A DNA stretch of 64,000 nt, from positions 62,001-126,000 of the forward strand of contig CANJQN010000004.1 in NCBI GenBank assembly GCA_947476465.1. Direction: 5' to 3'. The DNA comes from Comamonadaceae bacterium. Its GTDB lineage: Bacteria > Pseudomonadota > Gammaproteobacteria > Burkholderiales > Burkholderiaceae_C. Both the position numbers and the translations under genes were made by a program. Below are positions 16,528-25,036 of the stretch, in pieces (the first letter of the stretch is position 1; the number at the start of each line of letters is the position of its first letter). The notes below the pieces were generated by a model. It searched no databases, was not told the origin of the DNA, and saw nothing but the letters and a program-made list of their open reading frames with translations.

Positions 16528-17139
16528 ATGGCCCGAATGAAATTCATCTGCGACGCCGAGCGCTGCATCGAATGCAACGGCTGCGTCACCGCCTGCAAGA
16601 ACGAGCACGAGGTGCCCTGGGGCGTGAACCGGCGCCGCGTCGTCACGCTCAGCGACGGCGTGCCCGGCGAGCGCTCGATCTCGGTGGCCTGCATGCACTG
16701 CTCGGATGCGCCGTGCATGGCGGTGTGCCCGGTCGACTGCTTCTACCGCACCGACGAGGGCGTGGTGCTGCACGACAAGGACATCTGCATCGGCTGCGGC
16801 TACTGCAGCTATGCCTGCCCCTTCGGTGCGCCGCAGTTCCCCTCGGCCGGCACCTTCGGCGTGCGCGGCAAGATGGACAAGTGCACCTTCTGCGCCGGCG
16901 GCCCCGAAGAGCATGGCTCCGAGGCCGAGTTCGACAAGTACGGCCGCAACCGCCTGGCCGAAGGCAAGCTGCCGGCCTGCGCCGAGATGTGCTCGACCAA
17001 GGCCCTGCTGGCCGGCGACGGCGACATGGTGGCCGACATTTTCCGCACCCGGGTCGTTGCGCGCGGCACCGGCGCCGAGGTCTGGGGCTGGGGCACCGCC
17101 TACGGCTCGCAACAGGCCGGCAAGCCGGGCACCAAGTGA
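16528..17139 (+). CDS. fdhB: Formate dehydrogenase iron-sulfur (beta) subunit
   Basis: A 203-residue electron-transfer subunit carrying four ferredoxin-type cysteine groups: CIECNGCVTACKNEH, CMHCSDAPCMAVCPVDC, CIGCGYCSYACPFGAP, and CTFC with CAEMCSTKAL. This is the standard set for four [4Fe-4S] clusters in periplasmic formate dehydrogenase beta subunits (the Fdh3B type). It has no signal peptide and is presumably exported with FdhA by its Tat signal. The ATG at 16528 follows an AAGG. The stop overlaps the next start (TGATG), so the genes are coupled. Confidence 0.95.
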   Translation: MARMKFICDAERCIECNGCVTACKNEHEVPWGVNRRRVVTLSDGVPGERSISVACMHCSDAPCMAVCPVDCFYRTDEGVVLHDKDICIGCGYCSYACPFGAPQFPSAGTFGVRGKMDKCTFCAGGPEEHGSEAEFDKYGRNRLAEGKLPACAEMCSTKALLAGDGDMVADIFRTRVVARGTGAEVWGWGTAYGSQQAGKPGTK

Positions 17140-17360
17140 TGGCCACGCGCGCTGTCCTCATGGCCGTCGCCGTGCTGGCGCTGGCCGGCTGCGCCGAAAA
17201 GGAGCAGACGGCCGCTGGCGTCAAGACCGACGCGCCCGCCTACCGGGGCACGGGCATGCCCTATGCGGCCCCAGGCTGGAAGCCCGGCGACAAGACCAGC
17301 TGGGAGCAAGCCTTGCGCACGCGCACACAGCTGCAAAACGAATATGGCCGTGTCAACTGA
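17139..17360 (+). CDS. Small lipoprotein of the formate dehydrogenase operon
   Basis: A 73-residue protein with a lipoprotein signal: a hydrophobic stretch (MAVAVLALAGC) ending in a lipobox LAGC, so the mature N-terminus would be Cys18. The mature part is short and polar (PYAAPGWKPGDKTSWEQAL). It overlaps fdhB by one base and fdhC by 17 bases, so it is firmly within the operon. Similar tiny lipoproteins are seen between the beta and gamma genes in related loci; function unknown. Confidence 0.75.
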   Translation: MATRAVLMAVAVLALAGCAEKEQTAAGVKTDAPAYRGTGMPYAAPGWKPGDKTSWEQALRTRTQLQNEYGRVN

Positions 17361-18609
17361 TCCCCGCAGCCCATGGCGTCGCGTGGCGGCGTGGCTGCTC
17401 GCGTCGGCGTCTGCGCTGGCCCTGGGGCTTGCTCCCGCGGTGGCACAGCAGCCTACGCCGCAGGCCGCGCCCGTGGCACCGAGCGCGCCCGCCGCAAACG
17501 CCGCGCCGGGGGCCATCCAAGGCCAGAACATCTTCGAGGTCAAACCCGAGGCCAGCGAAGACCCCAAATACCTCCAGCAAAGCAACGCCGAGCGCGACCG
17601 CGTTCAGCCGGGCAACAACGCGCCTTTCTGGCGCGCGGTCGGCCAAGGTGTGCGCGGCTACACCAGCCTGCCCGCGGAGCAGGCGCCCGAGGCCGGCGTG
17701 CTGATCCAGCCGCGGGTGCAATACCCCGGCTCGCGCCTGACCACCGCTGGCGAAGCCTGGCGCCAGGTGCGCAACCGCTGGATCATTCCCTATGGCGGCG
17801 CACTGCTGCTGATCGCGCTGGGCGCGGTGGCGATTTTCTATTTCACCAGGGGGCCGATTGGCGCCCCTGACGCGCCCGGCGCGCGGGCCGGCCGCCGCAT
17901 CGAGCGCTTCACGCCGTTTGAGCGTGCGGCGCACTGGGCCAATGCCATCGCCTTCGTCTCGCTGGCGATCTCAGGCATCGTGATCGGGTTCGGCCAGTTC
18001 TTCCTGCGGCCGGTGATCGGCGCCACCCTGTTCGGCTGGCTGACCTATGCGCTCAAGAACCTGCACAACTTCATGGGGCCGCTCTTCGTGGTGTCGCTGG
18101 TGGTCGTGTTTTTCACCTTCCTGCGCGACAACTTCCCGCAACGCGGCGACCTGCGCTGGCTGCTGAAGGCGGGCGGCCTGTTCGGCGGGCATGAGGTGCC
18201 TTCGCACCGTTTCAACGCGGGCGAGAAGGTGGTGTTCTGGGGCGGCGTGTTCCTGCTGGGCGTGATCGTCACCACCTCGGGGCTGGTGATGGACAAGCTC
18301 ATTCCCGGGTTGCTGTACGAGCGCGGCACCATGCAGATCGCCCACATGATCCATGCGGTGGCCGCCATGTTCATGATGGCCCTGTTCATCGGCCACATCT
18401 ACCTGGGCACCGTCGGCATGCGCGGCGCGTACAAGGCCATGCGCACCGGCTACGTCGACGACGCCTGGGCCCGTGAGCACCACGAGTACTGGTGGGAGGA
18501 CGTGCGCGCCGGCAAGGTCCCCGCGCAGCGCAGCACGCCGGCCACGTTCGGCGGCACTGGCGCCACCGGCGCCGCAAGTGTCAACCCGGCCGATGCGCGG
18601 CGCGCGTGA
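17344..18609 (+). CDS. fdhC: Formate dehydrogenase cytochrome b (gamma) subunit
   Basis: A 421-residue membrane subunit that passes electrons from FdhB to the quinone pool. It starts with a signal-like hydrophobic segment (residues ~12-36), then a ~105-residue periplasmic stretch, a transmembrane helix (~140-165) and a cytochrome b561-type core of four more helices. Candidate heme ligands are the histidines in AAHWANAIAF, LHNFMG, MIHAVAAMF and IGHIYLG. It is longer than the E. coli FdnI type, but matches the FdhC form with an N-terminal extension. The ATG at 17344 overlaps the lipoprotein gene by 17 bases. Confidence 0.93.
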   Translation: MAVSTDPRSPWRRVAAWLLASASALALGLAPAVAQQPTPQAAPVAPSAPAANAAPGAIQGQNIFEVKPEASEDPKYLQQSNAERDRVQPGNNAPFWRAVGQGVRGYTSLPAEQAPEAGVLIQPRVQYPGSRLTTAGEAWRQVRNRWIIPYGGALLLIALGAVAIFYFTRGPIGAPDAPGARAGRRIERFTPFERAAHWANAIAFVSLAISGIVIGFGQFFLRPVIGATLFGWLTYALKNLHNFMGPLFVVSLVVVFFTFLRDNFPQRGDLRWLLKAGGLFGGHEVPSHRFNAGEKVVFWGGVFLLGVIVTTSGLVMDKLIPGLLYERGTMQIAHMIHAVAAMFMMALFIGHIYLGTVGMRGAYKAMRTGYVDDAWAREHHEYWWEDVRAGKVPAQRSTPATFGGTGATGAASVNPADARRA

Positions 18610-18642
18610 GGTGCTGTGAGTTTGAGAATCCGGGAGAACGCC

Positions 18643-19017
18643 ATGAAGCTTCTGATCGCCGCCCTGTTCGCCGTGGCCTTGCCCATCGCACAGGCCAAGC
18701 TGCCCGCGCCCGACGCCGCCACCCAGGCGCGCGCCCAGGAGGCCGCAGCACGGGCCGCCTGGCAGGCCAAAGTCGACGGGTTCCAGTTGTGTAAATCGCA
18801 GGACCGCGTCGTCGCCCAGTACCGCAAGACTGGCGCCGCCGCCACGCCAGCCGCCGCAGCCACGCCCTGCGCCGAACCCGGCCCCTTCGCCTACACCCCG
18901 CCCGAGCAAAAGCCGCTCGAGACCGCCGGCGCCCACTCGCCCCCCGCCACGGCGGCCAGCCCGCCCAGCGGTTCGTCCAACGCGGCGCAGATCGCGCCGG
19001 GCGGCAAAAAGCCCTGA
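18643..19017 (+). CDS. Small periplasmic protein downstream of fdhC
   Basis: A 124-residue protein with a Sec signal peptide (MKLLIAALFAVALPIAQA). The mature part has two cysteines (LCKSQDR and TPCAEPG) that could form a disulfide, followed by a Pro/Ala/Ser-rich low-complexity tail. The ATG at 18643 is preceded by GGGAGAA. It lies 33 bases after fdhC. Proteins of this type are seen in formate dehydrogenase loci of related bacteria; no function is known to me. Confidence 0.7.
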   Translation: MKLLIAALFAVALPIAQAKLPAPDAATQARAQEAAARAAWQAKVDGFQLCKSQDRVVAQYRKTGAAATPAAAATPCAEPGPFAYTPPEQKPLETAGAHSPPATAASPPSGSSNAAQIAPGGKKP

Positions 19018-19191
19018 TTGCGCGTGGATGCGCAGGAGGCTCGTTGTCGGCGCGCCTGGCAAGACCGCCTGACCTACGACGCCCCGCGCCACACAGGCGC
19101 CATGCTGCACCTCGCAGCAGCCGGGGTTTGACGCAGGATGTCTCATGGCCCTTGCGCGCGTTCGCCCCGCGTTTTCCGTTAGCCTAGCCCC

Positions 19192-20073
19192 ATGCGCCTT
19201 CCGCACCTGACCCAAGCCCATGCCCCGCTCGTGCGCGAGATCGACGTGGTGGACCAGCATGGCGAGCACCGGCGGCTGTTGATTCCCGCCGAGCGCGACC
19301 TCACGGTCTATGTCGACAAGCGCGAGCTGGTCACGCTGATGACGCTGGGCGCGCACCCCGAGTGGCTGGTGCTGGGCTATCTGCGCAACCAGCGGTTGGT
19401 GCGCTCAGTCGACGAGGTGGCGTCCATCACTGTCGACTGGGAGGTTGGCGCCGCCGCCGTTCGCACCCATGCCGGCATCGACCGGATCGAGGAGCGCACG
19501 TCGCGCCGCGTGGTCACCACCGGTTGCGGCCAGGGCAGCGTGTTCGGTGCGCTGATGGACGAGGTGGACGTCATCGCCTTGCCGCAAGCCCGGCTCATGC
19601 AGAGCCACCTGTATGCGCTGGTCGACACCATTCGCCTGCAGGAGAGCACCTACAAGTCGGCCGGCTCGGTGCACGGCTGTGCCTTGTTTCGCGGCGGTGA
19701 AATGCTGGTTTTTGTGGAAGACGTGGGCCGCCACAACGCCATTGACACCATCGCCGGCTGGATGTGGATGCACGGTGTCAGCACCGCCGACGCCACCGCC
19801 GATGAGCCCTTTGTGTTCTACACCACCGGCCGGCTGACCAGCGAGATGGTGATCAAGTCGGCCCAGATGGGCGTGGCCCTGGTTGTTTCGCGCAGCGGCA
19901 TCACCCAGATGGGGCACCAGATCGCTCAGCAGCTGGGCCTGTGCGCGATCGGCCGGGCGACGAACAAACATTTTCTTTGTTTCACCGCAGCGCACCGCCT
20001 GGTGCTGCAGGCGGGTCTGGCGGGCCCCAGGATCGTGCGGCCGCGTGCCATGGAGCCTGGCCTGGCGAGGTAA
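19192..20073 (+). CDS. fdhD: FdhD sulfurtransferase for formate dehydrogenase maturation
   Basis: A 293-residue FdhD. FdhD transfers sulfur from IscS to the bis-MGD cofactor before insertion into formate dehydrogenases. Conserved segments include AHPEWLVLGYLRNQRLV, TTGCGQGSVFG, HGCALFRGGEMLVFVEDVGR and HNAIDTIAG with the later SRSGITQMG. The loop that carries a CxxC in E. coli has a single cysteine here (TGCGQG), as in other betaproteobacterial homologues. As the only FdhD/FdsC-like gene in the window, it may serve both the soluble and periplasmic enzymes. It lies 174 bp after the previous gene and may have its own promoter. Confidence 0.93.
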   Translation: MRLPHLTQAHAPLVREIDVVDQHGEHRRLLIPAERDLTVYVDKRELVTLMTLGAHPEWLVLGYLRNQRLVRSVDEVASITVDWEVGAAAVRTHAGIDRIEERTSRRVVTTGCGQGSVFGALMDEVDVIALPQARLMQSHLYALVDTIRLQESTYKSAGSVHGCALFRGGEMLVFVEDVGRHNAIDTIAGWMWMHGVSTADATADEPFVFYTTGRLTSEMVIKSAQMGVALVVSRSGITQMGHQIAQQLGLCAIGRATNKHFLCFTAAHRLVLQAGLAGPRIVRPRAMEPGLAR

Positions 20074-20352
20074 CAAAGCGTGCGGTCGCGGCTGTGTCGC
20101 GGCTGTGTCTGGGCCACCCGGGCAGCGCGCGTGGGTTCGAAGCGGCCCACGTTCTGCCGATTGCAAGCCCAACACTACGTCACTGCACGTAGCTGCGCCA
20201 TAGCTCCATTGGGCCCCGGTAACACCTCCGATATCGCAACCTGAACACCGCGAAAAGGTGTCGAATTTTCCTGTCGTGACGATGCACGCGGGAACCCCTG
20301 AAATTCCCGTTGGGCCAGGGCACACCCTGATTCACTTATTGCGAGAATTTCG
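20074..20352. promoter_or_regulatory. Upstream region of the NRPS-PKS operon with a dyad
   Basis: This 279-bp gap contains an inverted repeat CTACGT-N6-ACGTAG (about 20175-20192) in an otherwise featureless stretch. It could be a regulator site for the biosynthetic operon. No lux box, PIP box or sigma-70 promoter with proper spacing was recognised. Confidence 0.3.
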
Positions 20353-23300
20353 ATGCCCAGATCCGCCCGTGCCGTGTTCGTTGGTGATGGAAGTTTGCTC
20401 ATTCGCTGCGCCGACGCGTTTCGCGCGGCGGGCCATCACATCGCGTGTATCGCCAGCGATGACCCGGCGATCCTCGACTGGGCGCGTGCCCAGGGCCTGA
20501 TGGCCGAGCCGCTGGCAGGGCGCCCGCGTTTCGAAGGAATTGAGTTCGACTACCTGTTCAGCGTCGCCAACCTGCGGGTGCTGCCGGTCGGCCTGATCCA
20601 CCGGGCCCGGGAGATGGCCATCAACTTCCACGACGGCCCGCTGCCGCGCTATGCCGGCCTGAATGCAACGGCCTGGGCGCTGATGGCCGGTGAGACGCGG
20701 CACGGCGTCACATGGCACGAGATGACCGCCCAGGTCGACCGTGGCGGCATCCTGCGTCAGTCGCTGTTCGACGTGATGCCCGACGAGACCGCCCTGAGCC
20801 TCAACGCGCGCTGCTACGAAGCCGGCTTCGAGAGCTTTCGCGAACTGGTCGATGCGCTCTCGCGCGGCGACTTGGCCTCGCATGAACAGCCGGCGACGCA
20901 GAGCTATTTCGGGCGCCACCATCGGCCGGCCCTGCTCGGCACGCTCGATTGGTCGCGCCCGGCCAGCGAACTCGCGGCCCAGGTGCGCGGGTTGGACTTC
21001 GGCGGCTACGCTAACCCGCTGGCCCTGCCCAAGGTCTGGCTTGGTGGCGACGAGGTGCTTTTAGCCCGTGCGGCGCGCGCCCTGCCGGCCAGCCGGGCGG
21101 CGCTGCCGGGAACGGTGATCGAGGCGGCGCCAGGGCGCCTGCGAGTGGCCACGGTCCAGGGCGAGTTGGAACTGGAAGGCTTGCGCGGCCCCGACGGCGC
21201 ATCCGCCGTGAAGGTGCCGCAGGCAGGCCTGGTGCTGCCCCCGATCCCGCAGGCGCTGCGCCAGCAACTGGGGGATCGCCTGCTGGGCATCGGACGTGGC
21301 GAGGCGCATTGGATCGATGCGCTGTCGCACCTGCCATCGGCATCGCCAGCGGGATCGACATCGGATTCGTCATCGCAGGGACTGGCCTTGCCTTACCCAC
21401 GCCGCCAGGCGGCGGACCTGGGCCTTGCCGCCGCTGGCGCCACCCCTGGCATCGGCGATGCGCCGCTGCGTCTGCCCTTGGCCGCGCCCGAGTGCGGCGC
21501 GCAGACGCTGGCCGCCTTTGCCGCCTGGCTGTGCGCGGTGTCCGGCCGCGAGAACGTCTGGCTGCATTACGCCGACGCCGTACTCGCCGAGGCGGCGCAG
21601 GGGCTGCAAGCCTGGGTGACACAGGCCGTGCCGATCACGCTGGCGGCGCGCGCCGACATGACGGTGCCGCAGGCGATCGAGCAAGCCGAGGCAGCCATCG
21701 TCCGCGCCCATGAGGCCGGCCCGATGACGCGCGACCTTCCGCTGCGCCTGGGCCAGGCGGCGGCGCCGCTGCCCGCGGCCGGCCTGCGCATCGGCAACGC
21801 GGCGCGCTCGGGCGTGCCGCCCCAGCTCGAGCTGGTCGCCGATCAGCCGGGCGCGCCGCTGGCGCTGGTGGTGGATGCGCAGGCGTTCACGCCCGAGGTG
21901 GCTCGGCACATCGCCCGCCACCTCGAAGCCTGGCTGCAGGCGTTCGGCCAGGCCCAGGGGCGTTCCTACGTCGCGCTGTCCGCGCTGCCGCTGCTGCCCG
22001 CCGACGAGGCGGCGGCGCTCCGGTCACTCAATGACACGGCCGTGCCGGTGGACCTGAGCCTGCCGGTGCACGAGCGCATCGCGCACGCCGGCGCTCATTC
22101 CGCTGCGCAGGATGCGCTGTGCTGGAACGACACGCGGCTGTCAAACGCGCAGCTGGATGCACGCGCCACCGCCTTGGCCCTGGCCCTGCGTGAGCGCGGC
22201 GCGCGGCCCGGTGACATCGTCGGGCTGTGCCTGGACCGCCGGCCCGAGCTGGTGATCTCGGTGCTGGCCATCCTCAAGGCCGGCGCCGCCTACCTGCCGC
22301 TCGATCCGGACTACCCGCGCGAGCGGCTGCGCTACATGGTGCGCGACGCCGGCACGCGCCTGGTCGTCTGCAGCGACGCCACCGCCGCCCTGCTGGAACT
22401 GCCGGCCGGCATGACGGTGCGCCCCGATGCGACCGCCGCCGCCGACGCGCCCGCGGATCTGCCGGCGGTGCCCGCCGACAGCGCCGCCTATGTGATCCAC
22501 ACCTCGGGCTCGACCGGCCAGCCCAAGGGCGTGGTCGGCACCCACGCCAATGTGCTGAACTTCTTCGCCGGCATGGACCAGCGTGTGCCGCACGCGCCGG
22601 GCGCGCGCTGGCTGGCGGTCACCAGCCTGTCGTTCGACATCTCGGTGCTGGAGCTGCTGTGGACGCTGTCGTGCGGCATCACCGTAGTGCTGCATTCGAA
22701 TGCGAGTGCGGCCGAACACGAAGGGCCGCAGTTCAGCCTGTTCTACTTTTCCAGCGAAGAATCGGCCGGCGGCGCCGACCGCTATCGTTTGCTGATGGAG
22801 GGCGCGCGCTTTGCCGACCAGAACGGCTTTGCCGCCGTGTGGACGCCCGAGCGCCACTTCCATGCCTTCGGCGGCCTGTACCCCAACCCCGTAATCACCA
22901 GCGCCGCCATCGCCGCCGCCACGCATCGGGTGAAGATCCGCGCCGGCAGCTGCGTGCTGCCGCTGCACCATCCGGCCCGCGTGGCCGAGGACTGGGCGCT
23001 GGTCGACAACCTCTCGGGGGGCCGGGTGGGGGTGTCCGTCGCGGCTGGTTGGCAGCCCAATGACTTCCTGCTGGCGCCTCACGCGTTTGCCGACCGCAAG
23101 CAGCGCATGCTCGACGGCATCGACACCGTGCGCGCCCTGTGGCGCGGTGAGACGCTGGCTTTTCCGGGCCACGACGGCAAGCCGGTGAATGTGCGCACGC
23201 TGCCGCGCCCGGTCCAGCCCGAGCTGCCGATATGGCTGACCGCCGCCGCCAACCCCGAGACCTTCCAGCAGGCCGGCCAGAAGGGCTGCAATGTGCTCAC

Positions 23301-25014
23301 GCACCTGCTCGGGCAGACGGTGGAGGACGTGAGCCAGAAGGTGGCCCTGTACCACGAGGCCTGGCGCGCCGCCGGCCATGCGGGCCGGGGGCAGGTCACG
23401 ATCATGATGCACACCTACGTCGGCGACGACGACGAGCGCGTGCGCGAGATCGCGCGCGGCCCGATGAAGACCTACCTGCGCAGCGCGGTCGACCTGGTCC
23501 GCCAGGCGGCCTGGACCTTCCCGACCTTTGTCAACCGCGCCTCGGCTGATGGCCGCACACCGCTGCAGGTGATGGAGGAAAAGCCATTGTCCCAGGAGGA
23601 CCTGGACGCGCTGCTGGACCACGCGTTCGCGCGCTACTGGAACACCAGCGCCCTGATCGGCACGCCCGAGCGATGCCTGGCGATGGTGCGGCGCCTGCAA
23701 GAGGCGGGCGTGGACGAAGTGGCTTGCCTGATCGATTTCGGCATCGACAACCAGCTGGTGCTCGACGGGTTGAACGACCTCGCGCGCCTGATGCGGATGG
23801 CGCAGCGCCCGCGCCAGGCGGGCGGCGCACTCGGGGTGGCGCAGCGGATGCTCGATCAGGGCATCACCCACCTGCAGTGCACACCCTCGATGGCCACCAT
23901 GCTGGTGGCCGACACGGCCGGCCGCCAGGCGCTGGCGCGGCTGTCCGCGCTGCTGGTCGGCGGCGAGGCGCTGTCGCAGCCGCTGGCCCAGCAGTTGCGC
24001 GAGTGCGTACCCGGCAAGCTCCTGAACATGTACGGCCCTACCGAGACCACGGTGTGGTCCACCTGCTGCGACCTCACCGAGGTGGCCGATTGGGTGCCCC
24101 TGGGCCAGCCGATCGCCAACACCGTCATCCACATTCGCAACGCGTGGATGCAGGAATGCCCGGCGCTGGTGCCCGGCGAGTTGCTGATCGGCGGCGCCGG
24201 CGTGACGCGCGGCTATCTCGGCCGCCCGGAGCTGAGCGCGCAGCGCTTTATCGACGACCCGCGCGCGCCGGGCCTGCGCCTGTACCGCACCGGCGACCTG
24301 GTGCGCCGCCATCCCGACGGCCGGCTGGAGTTCCTCGGCCGCATTGACCATCAGGTGAAGATCCGGGGCCATCGGATCGAGCTGGGCGAGATCGAGAACA
24401 CGCTCGCTCGCCAGCCAGGCGTGCGCGAGGCGGTGGTGCTGGCGCTGCAGGACAGCGTTGGCGAATCCTTCCTGGTCGGTTTTGTCACGGCCGCGCCCGA
24501 TGGCGCGCCGCTGGACGCCGAGCGCCTGCGCCAGGGCCTGGCGCAGGTGTTGCCCGAGATCATGGTGCCGCGCCTGATCTCCCTGCGTTCGAGCCTGCCG
24601 CTCACGCCCAATGGCAAGGTCGATCGCAAGGCGCTGCTGCAGGCCGCGCCGGCCACAGCGACGGCGGCCGCAACCGGCGGCGTGGCGGCAGCGCCCCAGG
24701 TGGCGCCCGAGGATGCGTTGGAGCAGACCATCGCCCGCATCTGGCGCGAGGTGCTGGGCAGCCCGGAGGTCGGGCGCGACAGCAACTTCTTCGATCTGGG
24801 CGGTCATTCGCTGCTGGTGATTCAAGTGCAGCGCCGGCTCAAGGAAGCGGTGGGGCAGGAGATTTCGATCACCGACATGTTCCGCCTGCCGACCGTCGCG
24901 GCGATTGCCGATCACCTGCGCGGACAGGGGCAGGGCAGCAGCGCGGTGGCCGATGGCCGCAGCCGTGCCCAGGCTCGCCGCGCGTTGCGCGGGCAAACAG
25001 TACGGGCGGGTTGA
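20353..25014 (+). CDS. Hybrid NRPS: formyltransferase, half-C, A with embedded LLM monooxygenase, PCP
   Basis: A 1553-residue multidomain enzyme. Residues 1-~300 form a formyltransferase domain of the Fmt/ArnA type; the catalytic Asn-His pair (INFHDGPLPRYAG) and Asp (VDRGGI) are present. Residues ~345-560 resemble only the C-terminal half of a condensation domain; no HHxxxDG is seen. The adenylation domain begins near 566 with A2 (LKAGAAYLPLDPDYP), A3 (TSGSTGQPKG) and A4 (FDIS near 760). It is then interrupted by a ~350-residue luciferase-like flavin monooxygenase (FSLFYFSSEES to about residue 1140), and resumes with A5 (NMYGPTETT), A7 (YRTGDL), A8 and A10 (NGKVDRKALL). A peptidyl carrier follows (LGGHSLLVIQ, near 1475). 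It probably loads, formylates and oxidises an amino acid; the substrate is not predictable from sight. The PKS gene follows after 22 bp. Confidence 0.92.
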   Translation: MPRSARAVFVGDGSLLIRCADAFRAAGHHIACIASDDPAILDWARAQGLMAEPLAGRPRFEGIEFDYLFSVANLRVLPVGLIHRAREMAINFHDGPLPRYAGLNATAWALMAGETRHGVTWHEMTAQVDRGGILRQSLFDVMPDETALSLNARCYEAGFESFRELVDALSRGDLASHEQPATQSYFGRHHRPALLGTLDWSRPASELAAQVRGLDFGGYANPLALPKVWLGGDEVLLARAARALPASRAALPGTVIEAAPGRLRVATVQGELELEGLRGPDGASAVKVPQAGLVLPPIPQALRQQLGDRLLGIGRGEAHWIDALSHLPSASPAGSTSDSSSQGLALPYPRRQAADLGLAAAGATPGIGDAPLRLPLAAPECGAQTLAAFAAWLCAVSGRENVWLHYADAVLAEAAQGLQAWVTQAVPITLAARADMTVPQAIEQAEAAIVRAHEAGPMTRDLPLRLGQAAAPLPAAGLRIGNAARSGVPPQLELVADQPGAPLALVVDAQAFTPEVARHIARHLEAWLQAFGQAQGRSYVALSALPLLPADEAAALRSLNDTAVPVDLSLPVHERIAHAGAHSAAQDALCWNDTRLSNAQLDARATALALALRERGARPGDIVGLCLDRRPELVISVLAILKAGAAYLPLDPDYPRERLRYMVRDAGTRLVVCSDATAALLELPAGMTVRPDATAAADAPADLPAVPADSAAYVIHTSGSTGQPKGVVGTHANVLNFFAGMDQRVPHAPGARWLAVTSLSFDISVLELLWTLSCGITVVLHSNASAAEHEGPQFSLFYFSSEESAGGADRYRLLMEGARFADQNGFAAVWTPERHFHAFGGLYPNPVITSAAIAAATHRVKIRAGSCVLPLHHPARVAEDWALVDNLSGGRVGVSVAAGWQPNDFLLAPHAFADRKQRMLDGIDTVRALWRGETLAFPGHDGKPVNVRTLPRPVQPELPIWLTAAANPETFQQAGQKGCNVLTHLLGQTVEDVSQKVALYHEAWRAAGHAGRGQVTIMMHTYVGDDDERVREIARGPMKTYLRSAVDLVRQAAWTFPTFVNRASADGRTPLQVMEEKPLSQEDLDALLDHAFARYWNTSALIGTPERCLAMVRRLQEAGVDEVACLIDFGIDNQLVLDGLNDLARLMRMAQRPRQAGGALGVAQRMLDQGITHLQCTPSMATMLVADTAGRQALARLSALLVGGEALSQPLAQQLRECVPGKLLNMYGPTETTVWSTCCDLTEVADWVPLGQPIANTVIHIRNAWMQECPALVPGELLIGGAGVTRGYLGRPELSAQRFIDDPRAPGLRLYRTGDLVRRHPDGRLEFLGRIDHQVKIRGHRIELGEIENTLARQPGVREAVVLALQDSVGESFLVGFVTAAPDGAPLDAERLRQGLAQVLPEIMVPRLISLRSSLPLTPNGKVDRKALLQAAPATATAAATGGVAAAPQVAPEDALEQTIARIWREVLGSPEVGRDSNFFDLGGHSLLVIQVQRRLKEAVGQEISITDMFRLPTVAAIADHLRGQGQGSSAVADGRSRAQARRALRGQTVRAG

Positions 25015-25036
25015 ACAACATGGGCCGGGAGCATTG

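Noticed and set aside
17139..17360. Lipoprotein as part of fdhB by frameshift
   Set aside because: fdhB has its complete family C-terminus and stop; the following gene has its own lipoprotein signal and a coupled TGATG start.
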